Assembly (NCBI RefSeq): GCF_900217815.1
Contig: NZ_OBMT01000008.1
Span: 62,001 to 126,000 of the forward strand
Length of the DNA: 64,000 bases
Source of the DNA: Rhodobacter maris
GTDB taxonomy: Bacteria; Pseudomonadota; Alphaproteobacteria; Rhodobacterales; Rhodobacteraceae
Direction: 5' to 3'
Positions 56,243 through 63,236 of this stretch are shown piece after piece. A program made the translations under genes and the position numbers. The notes beneath the pieces were generated by a model, which worked only from the letters and a program-made list of their open reading frames with translations, was not told the DNA's origin and made no database searches. Position 1 is the first letter of the stretch. The number at the start of each line of letters is the position of its first letter.

Positions 56243-57262
56243 GAGGGGGCTTTCAGGGGGGCAATGTCAGGCGGAAGCGGGCAGCGCGGCGGCGTTCATC
56301 GGCGCGGCGGCACCGGCCCCGCCCACCACGACCGCGCGGTGCAAGGCTCGACCCGGACGGCCACGGCGACTCTCTGCCCCCCGACCCTGGGGGATGAGGG
56401 TTCTGGGCCGTCCGGGACGTTGACCCGCCCCCCGGTCGCCCCACAGACAGGGGCACCGGGCATCTCGCCCACATCGAGATGCGCGACTGGCGCGGACAGG
56501 TCTGCGGTCACCGCGCAGGCACCGGGCGCGATGATCGTATGAGACATGGCCCGGGCGCAGGGTCGGGCCGGGCCGAAAAAGACGCCGAGATCGATGGTGC
56601 CGTGCCCTCCACAAAAGCGGGGCGCAGCCTTGCGCTCGGCTCTGGTGGCGATCCTCGCAGCGGATCTGATCTCGGGGCAGTGCATCACCAGTCTCCGTCT
56701 GGAATAAGGAAAATCTGGCGCGCGACGGAGGACGGGTCAAACGAATTGCCGCCCCCAGCCGATCGGTTTTTTCGCACCGCGCCGCGCCGGTTCCGGGCGG
56801 TCTGTGTGGCCGGCGAAGGTTAGTCACAAATGCTGACCAATTTCCGCCTGCCCGCGCGTCGTCCCGGTCAAGCGACCTGCCCGAAAAGACAGGCCTCCGC
56901 TTTTCCCGCGTCACACCGGAGATGAGCCCCGGCCCCTTGCCACCTTTCTTTTGCAGGCATTTCCCCCGGCAGGCGGCGCAGCCCGGCGATTGGGTCCGCC
57001 CCGGCCGCATCGCCGGAGATCTCATCGCGCGATCCGCGGTAAAATCCCGCCCGCGAAACAGGTCTTCGCGCATGTTTTTGACGAAGATCGCGCCAGAGAT
57101 GTGCCGCCCCTCATCAATACCCGCAACCGGTGCAAAACTGGGGTGGTTCAAAAATGACCGCCTTAGCGGAATTGTGGAAGCCTGGCTTTCACTCGCCGCA
57201 AATCAGGCAGAGTCGCGGTCGGATTCGCCCGCCCCGGCACGCCGCGCGGGCCTTTTTGACGC
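56243..57262. other. 1-kb zone between hoxH and nikO without a convincing gene
   Basis: This is where a small subunit would be expected upstream of hoxH. The only candidate is a 130-codon minus frame at 56296-56688. From 56689 to 57262 no frame has family-like motifs. The sequence includes an AT-richer patch near 56700-56850 (a possible hoxH promoter) and a GC-rich hairpin followed by CCTTTTT at about 57225-57257. No HoxY, HoxU or HoxF motif (for example CxxC plus Gly-rich) was found on either strand. Confidence 0.5.
56296..56688 (-). CDS. doubtful ORF upstream of hoxH, possibly broken
   Basis: A 130-codon frame with five cysteines (RFCGGHGT, RPCARA, PGACAV, PVCGAT, VEPCTA) and GC-rich third positions in its middle part, but no recognised family. 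Codon character weakens in the last 35 codons. Another minus frame then reads ALHRAVVVGGAGAAAPMNAAALPASA (shown in part as VVVGGAGAAAPMN) and stops 24 bp before hoxH, as a frameshifted tail might. It could be a remnant, a small hydrogenase accessory gene or non-coding. Confidence 0.3.
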   Translation of the reverse strand: MMHCPEIRSAARIATRAERKAAPRFCGGHGTIDLGVFFGPARPCARAMSHTIIAPGACAVTADLSAPVAHLDVGEMPGAPVCGATGGRVNVPDGPEPSSPRVGGQRVAVAVRVEPCTARSWWAGPVPPRR

Positions 57263-57964
57263 TCAGACCGGGTGGATATGCGGATGGGCGTGAAAATGCG
57301 GATGGCTGTGGATTTCGGCGGCGCGCAGCACGCCTTCGCGCAGCACCATCGCCCGGCTCGCAAACTCGGACACAAAGCCGTCGTCATGTGAAACGAGGAT
57401 CATCGCGCCTGCAAATCCGGCCAGCGCCGCCCGCAGCCGCGCGCCGTTTTCAGCGTCGATGCCATTCGTCGGCTCGTCGAGCAAGAGCACATCGGGGCGC
57501 ATCGCGAAAAGCCCGGCGAGGCAGACGAGCCGCTTCTCGCCGCCAGAAAGTTTGTGGGTGAAGCGTTCGGCCAGATGCGCGAGGCCGAGCGCAGCGAGCG
57601 CCTCGAGCGCGACTTCGCGCGCCGCCTCTTCGGAGGCGCCGAGGTTGAGCGGGCCGAAGGCCACATCCTCGACAACGCTCGGGCAAAACAACTGATCGTC
57701 GCTGTCCTGAAACAGAAAGCCGATGCGACGCCGCCCCTTGCGAAAGGCCGCTTCGGTCCCGCAGGTCTCGCCAAACAGCGTCACGCGCCCCGCGCTCGCA
57801 CGCTCGAGCCCGACGATGGCGCGCAGAAGCGTTGTCTTGCCCGCGCCATTCGGGCCGACGATGGCCAGCTTTTCCCCGGCTCTCAGGGTGAGCGCCGCAT
57901 GGGAAATCACGGCGCGACCGTCGCGGCGGATCTCCAGATCCGTCAGGGTGACGAGCGGGATCAT
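57263..57964 (-). CDS. nikO: nickel ECF transporter ATPase with His-rich tail
   Basis: A 233-residue ATPase of the CbiO/NikO family. Walker A is IVGPNGAGKTTLLRA, the Q-loop is GFLFQDSDDQLFCPSV, the signature is LSGGEKRLVCLAGLF, Walker B is DVLLLDEPTNGID and the switch His is in LVSHDDGF. The C-terminus carries seven His in HSHPHFHAHPHIHPV, a likely metal-binding tail not seen in most CbiO proteins. It is the last gene of nikKMLQO, overlapping nikQ by ATGA. Confidence 0.92.
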   Translation of the reverse strand: MIPLVTLTDLEIRRDGRAVISHAALTLRAGEKLAIVGPNGAGKTTLLRAIVGLERASAGRVTLFGETCGTEAAFRKGRRRIGFLFQDSDDQLFCPSVVEDVAFGPLNLGASEEAAREVALEALAALGLAHLAERFTHKLSGGEKRLVCLAGLFAMRPDVLLLDEPTNGIDAENGARLRAALAGFAGAMILVSHDDGFVSEFASRAMVLREGVLRAAEIHSHPHFHAHPHIHPV

Positions 57965-58677
57965 CGGGCAAGCTCCCAGATCAGGATCGCAAGGAAAGGG
58001 GCGCAAAGGGCCAGCGCGCGGGCGTGGTCTGCGGCGCCGACAGGCGGCAGGAGCGGGCGCGGCAGGCGCCCGGTATAACTGCGCAGGCGCATCGCTTCTT
58101 CCACCCGGTCGGCGCGGGCGAGCGCGCGCATCAGCATCCGCCCGATCAGCCAGCCAAAGGCGCGCCAGCTGTGGCGGTTCGTGCCGGGGTGGAAGGCGCG
58201 CGCCCGCATCGCCTCTTGCGCGCGCGCCATCTCGGCGCGGATCAGCGCGAGGTAGCGCACGAGGCCAAGGAAGATGCGCACGAGCGGTTCGGGCAGGCGC
58301 GCGGCGCGCATTGCGCCGCCCAGATGTTCGGGGGCGGTGTCGGCGAAAAGTGCCGAAAGCAGCAGCACCGAGGCGGTCACCTTCGCGGCGAGCGTGAGGG
58401 TGCGGGCGAGGCCTGCATCGGTAAGGGCAAGCGGACCGAGGCGCAGGAGCGCGGTGCCCGGAACGGTGAACGGCAGGGTGAGGAAGAGAAGCGCCAGAAA
58501 AGCCTCGAGATGGATCAGGCGTCGCCAGGGCAACGCGCGACCCTCGAGCGCATAAAGCGCGAGCACGAGGGCGAGCGCCACCAGCGCCGGGCCGGGCCGG
58601 GCAAGCGGCGCGATCAGCACGAGCACCAGACCCCCGGCGCCGAGCCGGGGGCGCAGATCGGCGGGCGCGAACCTCAC
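57961..58677 (-). CDS. nikQ: nickel ECF transporter T component
   Basis: A 238-residue polytopic membrane protein of the CbiQ/NikQ family. It has about five helices and two cytoplasmic Ala-Arg coupling motifs, GGAMRAARLPEPLVRIF and EEAMRLRSYTG, that dock the ATPase. GTG 58677 overlaps the nikL stop (GTGA), which fixes the start against a longer reading to 59412 that would cover nikL. Confidence 0.9.
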   Translation of the reverse strand: MRFAPADLRPRLGAGGLVLVLIAPLARPGPALVALALVLALYALEGRALPWRRLIHLEAFLALLFLTLPFTVPGTALLRLGPLALTDAGLARTLTLAAKVTASVLLLSALFADTAPEHLGGAMRAARLPEPLVRIFLGLVRYLALIRAEMARAQEAMRARAFHPGTNRHSWRAFGWLIGRMLMRALARADRVEEAMRLRSYTGRLPRPLLPPVGAADHARALALCAPFLAILIWELAR

Positions 58678-59213
58678 CGGCGCAGCCCCCGGACCCAGAG
58701 GCCGATGCCCGCAAGGCCAATGATCAGGAAGATCCCCGACATCAGATCGGTGAGCCGCATCCGGTCGTCCATCTGTTCGATCCGCTCGGTGAGCGGCGCG
58801 ACTTCGCGCGCCACTGCCGTCGCGACGATCTGGTCGAGCGGCGGAGCGCCGGGCACGCGCGGGGAGGCGGGCTCCGGCAGGGCGGGCGCACCGGGCGCCG
58901 CCCCGAAGCGCTCGGGCGAAAGCGCCGTATGCGCGATATGGCCGTCCCCGGTGTTGATCGTTACGGTGACGGGACCGGTGATCGGGCCCGGCACCGGGAA
59001 GGCAAAGCCGCCCCCGGTATCGGTCTTGCCGCTTGCGACGGGGGCTCCGGCCATCTCGGCCATCCAATCCACCCCTTCGGGTCGCCCACCGCCGATGAAA
59101 AAGCCGTAACCGCTCACTTGATCGCCGATCACTCTCGCAAAGACCTTCATCCCATGCGCATTGGCAGGCATTGCGGCACACAGGAACAAAAGCAGCGCGA
59201 AGGGGCGGATCAT
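58674..59213 (-). CDS. nikL: nickel transporter accessory protein NikL
   Basis: A 179-residue protein with a signal peptide (PFALLLFLCAAMPANAHG), a periplasmic domain of about 100 residues (GGRPEGVDWMAEM, GGGFAFPVPGPITGPVTVTI), a helical linker and one C-terminal TM helix (LMSGIFLIIGLAGIGLWV). This architecture and its place between nikM and nikQ equal NikL of the Rhodobacter capsulatus nikKMLQO system. It is thought to help nickel reach NikM. Confidence 0.85.
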   Translation of the reverse strand: MIRPFALLLFLCAAMPANAHGMKVFARVIGDQVSGYGFFIGGGRPEGVDWMAEMAGAPVASGKTDTGGGFAFPVPGPITGPVTVTINTGDGHIAHTALSPERFGAAPGAPALPEPASPRVPGAPPLDQIVATAVAREVAPLTERIEQMDDRMRLTDLMSGIFLIIGLAGIGLWVRGLRR

Positions 59214-59842
59214 GCCGACTCGCCCTCCTCTCGCAGCACCGGGTGCAGCGCGCGCGGCTCGACCCGCGTGAGGAAAGCCGTGATCGTGCCAGTGATTGCG
59301 GCCTCGGCGAGCGCGAGCGGCAGATAGGTGAGGCCAAGGATTTTGGCCACGGGAGCAAATTCCGGGGCCGAAAGGAAAAGCGCGAGCACCACGCCTCCGG
59401 CCGTGCCGGCAACGGCCAGCACCGCCCCCAGCGCCGCCAGTCCCCCGGCGCGGGCGGGGCTGCGCGCGGCGCGGATCATCGGGCCGAGCACGAGGCCAAC
59501 CAGCGCCCCGGGCAGCGCGATATTGACCGTATTCACCCCCAGCGTCGTCATCCCGCCGATGCCGAACAATGCCGCCTGAAGCGCAAGCGCCACCAGCACC
59601 GCCGGAAAGATCCCCCAGCCGAGCATCACCCCCATGAGCCCTGAGAGCATAAGATGTACGCTCGACGGGCCGACCGGCACAGCGACAAGCGAAGCCGCAA
59701 AGAACACGGCGGCCAGAAGCGCCACCCGCGGGATCGCGCGATCATCAAGCGCGCGCAGGCCAACCGCCACCCCCGCCGCCGCGCACAGGCCGCCGCCGAT
59801 CAGCACAGGCAACGTCAGGATTCCGTCGGGAATATGCGCCAT
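59210..59842 (-). CDS. nikM: nickel ECF transporter substrate-binding membrane subunit
   Basis: A 210-residue membrane protein with about seven helices. It begins MAHIPDGILTLPVLIGG. In NikM/CbiM proteins the free N-terminus and a His at position 2 bind the metal. Here an Ala stands between Met and His, but removal of Met, expected before Ala, would restore His to position 2. A second His in GPSSVHLMLSGLMG is the other conserved ligand region. It overlaps nikL by ATGA and follows nikK by 16 bp. Confidence 0.92.
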   Translation of the reverse strand: MAHIPDGILTLPVLIGGGLCAAAGVAVGLRALDDRAIPRVALLAAVFFAASLVAVPVGPSSVHLMLSGLMGVMLGWGIFPAVLVALALQAALFGIGGMTTLGVNTVNIALPGALVGLVLGPMIRAARSPARAGGLAALGAVLAVAGTAGGVVLALFLSAPEFAPVAKILGLTYLPLALAEAAITGTITAFLTRVEPRALHPVLREEGESA

Positions 59843-59858
59843 CTCGCGACCTTTCCGC

Positions 59859-60650
59859 TCACGGCCCGGGCGCGGTGGCCCGCACCCAGATCAGGGCGCC
59901 CTCTTCGACCGGAGCCTCCCTGCCGTCGGGCGACCGCATCGGCGTATCAGCTTCGGTCAACGCCGCAAAGCCCCACCAGCCGGCGAAGGGCATGGTATAG
60001 GAGAAGGTGCCATTCGCATCCGCCGTGATCACCTGGGTGATGAAGGCCTCGTTTGGCGCCGCAAGCTGCAGCGTGTTGACAAGCTCCACCTCCACCTCGG
60101 CGAAGGGCAGCGGCGCGCCCGCCTTCATCACCACGCCCGAAAAGGCATTGCCCGCCCAGAGCCCGGTCGGGCGCGTGAGCGGGCGGATTTCCACCGGCAG
60201 ACCCACCATGGCATCCCAGCCCGCGCCCGAGGCCCAACTGTCGACCACGACCTTGGCGTGATGCACGATATATTTTCCCTCGGCGGGCTCCCAGTAAGGT
60301 TCCGGCGTGACCCAGAACACCGCGGCACCCGGCTCGGGCAGATCAGCGCGGAGGGTCCAGGCACTCTTGCCGTCCTTCGGCGCTTCAGTGAGTGCGGCGG
60401 AAAGATCGGTCTTCACACCGCCCGCGAGCATGCCGACCGCGGCCGGGCGCGCCATCTCCATCACCGGCCCCCCCTCGAACGGATGGGTGAAGGTCAGATC
60501 CAGCGTGACAGTGCCACCTTCAGGCAACACATCGGCCGAGGGCAGGATTTCCTGAAAATGCGCGACGGCCGGAGCGGCAAAAAGGACGAGCACGGCAGCG
60601 CCGAGAAACGGGGCAAAGCGAGAAAGCAACGGGGTCTCCCTGAGCGACAT
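59859..60650 (-). CDS. nikK: nickel transporter accessory protein NikK (DUF4198)
   Basis: A 263-residue exported protein. The signal peptide FLGAAVLVLFAAPAVA ends at the mature start HFQEILPSADVLPEGG, the DUF4198 pattern with an N-terminal His after cleavage. Its beta-rich domain has FTHPFEGGPVMEM and HHAKVVVDSW. It heads nikKMLQO. The ATG at 60650 lacks a clear RBS, while a TTG at 60629 has AGGGAG 6 nt upstream and still leaves a full signal peptide; either may be used. A NikR-type operator begins 6 bp upstream of the ATG. Confidence 0.85.
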   Translation of the reverse strand: MSLRETPLLSRFAPFLGAAVLVLFAAPAVAHFQEILPSADVLPEGGTVTLDLTFTHPFEGGPVMEMARPAAVGMLAGGVKTDLSAALTEAPKDGKSAWTLRADLPEPGAAVFWVTPEPYWEPAEGKYIVHHAKVVVDSWASGAGWDAMVGLPVEIRPLTRPTGLWAGNAFSGVVMKAGAPLPFAEVEVELVNTLQLAAPNEAFITQVITADANGTFSYTMPFAGWWGFAALTEADTPMRSPDGREAPVEEGALIWVRATAPGP

Positions 60651-60655
60651 GGATT

Positions 60656-60683
60656 GTGTGATTTATTTTAAAATTGATCATAC
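60656..60683. promoter_or_regulatory. NikR-type operator GTGTGA-N16-TCATAC
   Basis: The two half-sites are separated by exactly 16 AT-rich bases, the arrangement of the E. coli NikR operator GTATGA-N16-TCATAC, with one mismatch in the left arm. It lies between nikK and the divergent nikR, immediately upstream of nikK. Confidence 0.85.
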
Positions 60684-60777
60684 ACTCACAAACCGCAAGC
60701 GAAAATCATTGCACGCGCATAAAAAGCGTTGGAAAATCAGATGGTAAGAGCATGACCACCGGAAAGGACAAGTTTCC

Positions 60778-61275
60778 ATGCAGCGCGTGACGATCACCCT
60801 GACCGAGGATCTGGCGACGGAACTTGACCTGTTCATGGCGAAAAGCGGGGCGGGCAACCGCTCCGAGGCGATCCGCGATCTGGTGCGGCGCGCGCTTTTG
60901 ACCCGCACCGATGTCCCCGCCGAGGCGCCCTGCCTTGCGGTGATGTCCTGCACCGTCGATCAGGGCGTGCGCAACCTTGGCGCAAGGCTCGCCCAGCGCC
61001 GGCTTGACACGCATGACCACACGCTGGCCACCCTGTCGGTGCCGCTTGACCATACCACGTCGCTTGAGATCGAAGTGACACGCGGCACGGTCGACAGCGT
61101 CACCCGCGCCGCGGAAGCGCAATTTCTTGAACGCGGCGTGGCGCATGGCGCGCTTGCGCTCATTCCGGTGGGCGAGGATGCCGCGCGCCACAGCCACGAG
61201 CACAGCCACGGCGCACCGGGGCACGAACATAGCCACATCCGCGTGCAGGCCGGCTTCGGGCCGGTCGAAGGCTGA
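60778..61275 (+). CDS. nikR: NikR-like nickel-responsive regulator with altered metal site and His-rich tail
   Basis: A 165-residue protein. The ribbon-helix-helix domain is nearly textbook (MQRVTITLTEDLATELD, NRSEAIRDLVRRAL). In the ACT-like metal domain the region equivalent to E. coli HVHLDHDNCLE reads SVPLDHTTSLE, so the ligands His87, His89 and Cys95 become Ser, Pro and Ser, and the His76 position appears to be Leu. The C-terminus adds a His-rich stretch, HSHEHSHGAPGHEHSH. It is divergent from nikK across a matching operator and is probably the local repressor. Confidence 0.88.
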   Translation: MQRVTITLTEDLATELDLFMAKSGAGNRSEAIRDLVRRALLTRTDVPAEAPCLAVMSCTVDQGVRNLGARLAQRRLDTHDHTLATLSVPLDHTTSLEIEVTRGTVDSVTRAAEAQFLERGVAHGALALIPVGEDAARHSHEHSHGAPGHEHSHIRVQAGFGPVEG

Positions 61276-61286
61276 GCAGCGGAACT

Positions 61287-61330
61287 CGTCACAGGAACGT
61301 TACACAGACGTCAACGACACGTCGCACAGC
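61287..61330 (+). promoter_or_regulatory. four 11-bp direct repeats upstream of DUF839 gene (Pho-box-like)
   Basis: The sequence falls into CGTCACAGGAA, CGTTACACAGA, CGTCAACGACA and CGTCGCACAGC, four consecutive 11-mers with CGT(C/T) at each start and A/C-rich centres. PhoB sites are built of 11-bp units (7-bp element plus 4-bp spacer), and the downstream gene is of the PhoX/DUF839 family. The half-site deviates from CTGTCAT. Confidence 0.5.
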
Positions 61331-61370
61331 GGGCCTAGCAGGAGGGCACCCCAACCTTAAACAGGATCAG

Positions 61371-63176
61371 GTGTCCGACATGACTTTCAAATCCGCCCTG
61401 CTGGGCGCCACGGCCCTCGTGCTGCTGCCCGGCCTCGCGCTCGCCCATGAGATCAGCTTCGCCCCGGTGCCCTTCGCTGCCGATGATGCGGCCAAGCGTC
61501 AGGTTCTCGCCTCCGACAAGATCGTCATCGACGGTCAGGAATATGCGATCGGTTACAACATCCTCGCCCGCACCGGCGACAAGATCGGCGATGGCGTCTT
61601 TGGCGCGCTCGTCGATGAGAACGGCAAGGTCGTGACTGCGGAAGACGGCTCGGAAGCGCTCTCGGTCGATGCTGACTTCTCCTCGCTCCTCCCCGTCGGC
61701 GACAAGCTCTATTCGATCAGCCATTTCGAATCGCGCCCCGGTGCGATGTATGTGAGCGAGCTCAAGCAAGATGCCGATGGCAAGCTGACCCCGGTTTCGA
61801 CCAAACCGGTCGAATTCAAGGATCTGGGCGGGCTCTGGGTGCCCTGCGCGGGCTCCGTGACGCCCTGGGGCACGCATCTGGGCTCGGAAGAGTATCCGCC
61901 GGATGCCGAAGCGATCGAAAAAGCCGCCGCACTCTCGGATATCGACGATTACTACTTCCCGATGGTGCGCTTCTTCGGCGTTGACCCGGCAAAGATGGAC
62001 CTCGCGACGTTCCGCTCGGTGTTCAACCCCTATGCCTATGGCTATCCGACCGAGATCACCGTCTCGGAAGATGGCTCGGCCAAGGCCGACAAGCATTATG
62101 CGATGGGCCGCGTTGCGGTGGAACTCGCCTATGTTCTGCCCGACCAGAAAACCGCCTATATCTCGGATGACGGTACCAACGTCGGGCTGTTCAAATTCGT
62201 CGCCGACACGGCGGGCGATTTGAGCGCCGGCACGCTTTATGCCGCGAAATGGGTGCAGACCTCGGCCGAGAACGGCGGTGCGGCGAACCTCGAATGGATC
62301 GACCTCGGCCATGCGACCGAAGCCGAGATCGCCGCGGCGATCGCCAAGAAGCCGATCTTTTCCGACATCTTCGAAGCGACCGATCTGGGCGAGGGCGGCA
62401 CCTGCGCCATGGATTTCGCGCCTTCGAACGCCGAGGGCGTTCTGGAATGCCTGAAGGTGAAACCGGGCATGGAAGTGGTGGCCTCGCGCATCGAGACCCG
62501 CCGCTATGCCTCGATGATGGGCGCCTCGACCGAGTTTCGGAAGATGGAAGGCATCACCTTCAACCCGGAGACGAACCAGCTCTACATCTCGATGTCGGAA
62601 GTCGGCAAGGGCATGACCGCGGGCGACAAGAAGGATCTGCCGAGCCGCGACCTGATCCAGCTGCCGAAAAACGCCTGCGGCACCGTCTTCGCGCTCGATC
62701 TGGACGAGAACTTCAACGCCACGACGATGAAGGCGCTGATCTCGGGCAAACCGATGAGCGATGAACAGGTGGCCGCTGCGGCCGATCCGAACTGCGACCC
62801 CGCGCATAACATGTGTGGCGCCGCGGCCGAGGTGAACACCTGCGATATCAACGGCATCGCGAACCCCGACAACATCACCTACATGCCGGGCACGAACACG
62901 CTGATCATCGGCGAAGACACCGGCGAAGGCCACCAGAACGACGCGATCTGGGCGATGAACCTCGGCTCGGGCGAACTCACCCGGATCTTCTCGACCCCCT
63001 ACGGCTCGGAAACCACCTCGCCCTACTTCTACCCGAATGTGGGCGGCCATGCCTATCTGATGGCCGTGGTGCAGCACCCCTACGGGGAATCGGATGAAGA
63101 CAAGCTGCAAGACGCCGCCGATGCGCGCGCCTATGTCGGCTACATCGGCCCGATGCCCGCGCTCGACGCGAAGTAA
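61371..63176 (+). CDS. PhoX/DUF839-family exported protein, putative phosphatase
   Basis: A 601-residue protein with a Sec-type signal (SALLGATALVLLPGLALA) and no twin-arginine motif, unlike classical PhoX. DUF839-type blocks are LGGLWVPCAGSVTPWGTHLGSEE (shown in part), EVTVSEDGS-like repeats, KMEGITFNPETNQLYISMSEV and NPDNITYMPGTNTLIIGEDTG, a beta-propeller with acidic Ca-binding-like loops. A Cys-rich insertion, DPNCDPAHNMCGAAAEVNTCD, lies near residue 475. GTG 61371 or ATG 61380 may start it. Phosphatase activity is inferred from the family and the Pho-like repeats upstream. Confidence 0.75.
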   Translation: MSDMTFKSALLGATALVLLPGLALAHEISFAPVPFAADDAAKRQVLASDKIVIDGQEYAIGYNILARTGDKIGDGVFGALVDENGKVVTAEDGSEALSVDADFSSLLPVGDKLYSISHFESRPGAMYVSELKQDADGKLTPVSTKPVEFKDLGGLWVPCAGSVTPWGTHLGSEEYPPDAEAIEKAAALSDIDDYYFPMVRFFGVDPAKMDLATFRSVFNPYAYGYPTEITVSEDGSAKADKHYAMGRVAVELAYVLPDQKTAYISDDGTNVGLFKFVADTAGDLSAGTLYAAKWVQTSAENGGAANLEWIDLGHATEAEIAAAIAKKPIFSDIFEATDLGEGGTCAMDFAPSNAEGVLECLKVKPGMEVVASRIETRRYASMMGASTEFRKMEGITFNPETNQLYISMSEVGKGMTAGDKKDLPSRDLIQLPKNACGTVFALDLDENFNATTMKALISGKPMSDEQVAAAADPNCDPAHNMCGAAAEVNTCDINGIANPDNITYMPGTNTLIIGEDTGEGHQNDAIWAMNLGSGELTRIFSTPYGSETTSPYFYPNVGGHAYLMAVVQHPYGESDEDKLQDAADARAYVGYIGPMPALDAK

Positions 63177-63191
63177 GCAAAGCCAAAGCAC

Positions 63192-63223
63192 GACGGGGAG
63201 GGTCCGCCCTCCCCGTCTTTTTT
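63192..63223 (+). terminator. intrinsic terminator after DUF839 gene
   Basis: GACGGGGAGGG and CCCTCCCCGTC form an 11-bp stem around a short loop, followed by TTTTTT. It lies 16 bp after the stop; the downstream gene begins 14 bp after the U-tract, so some read-through is likely. Confidence 0.9.
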
Positions 63224-63236
63224 GCAGGAGACGAAG

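Noticed and set aside
56267-57151. 294-codon minus frame upstream of hoxH as a missing hydrogenase subunit
   Set aside because: No Cys/Gly pattern of HoxY, HoxU or HoxF; Arg-rich throughout. Only its last residues are mentioned as a possible frameshifted tail.
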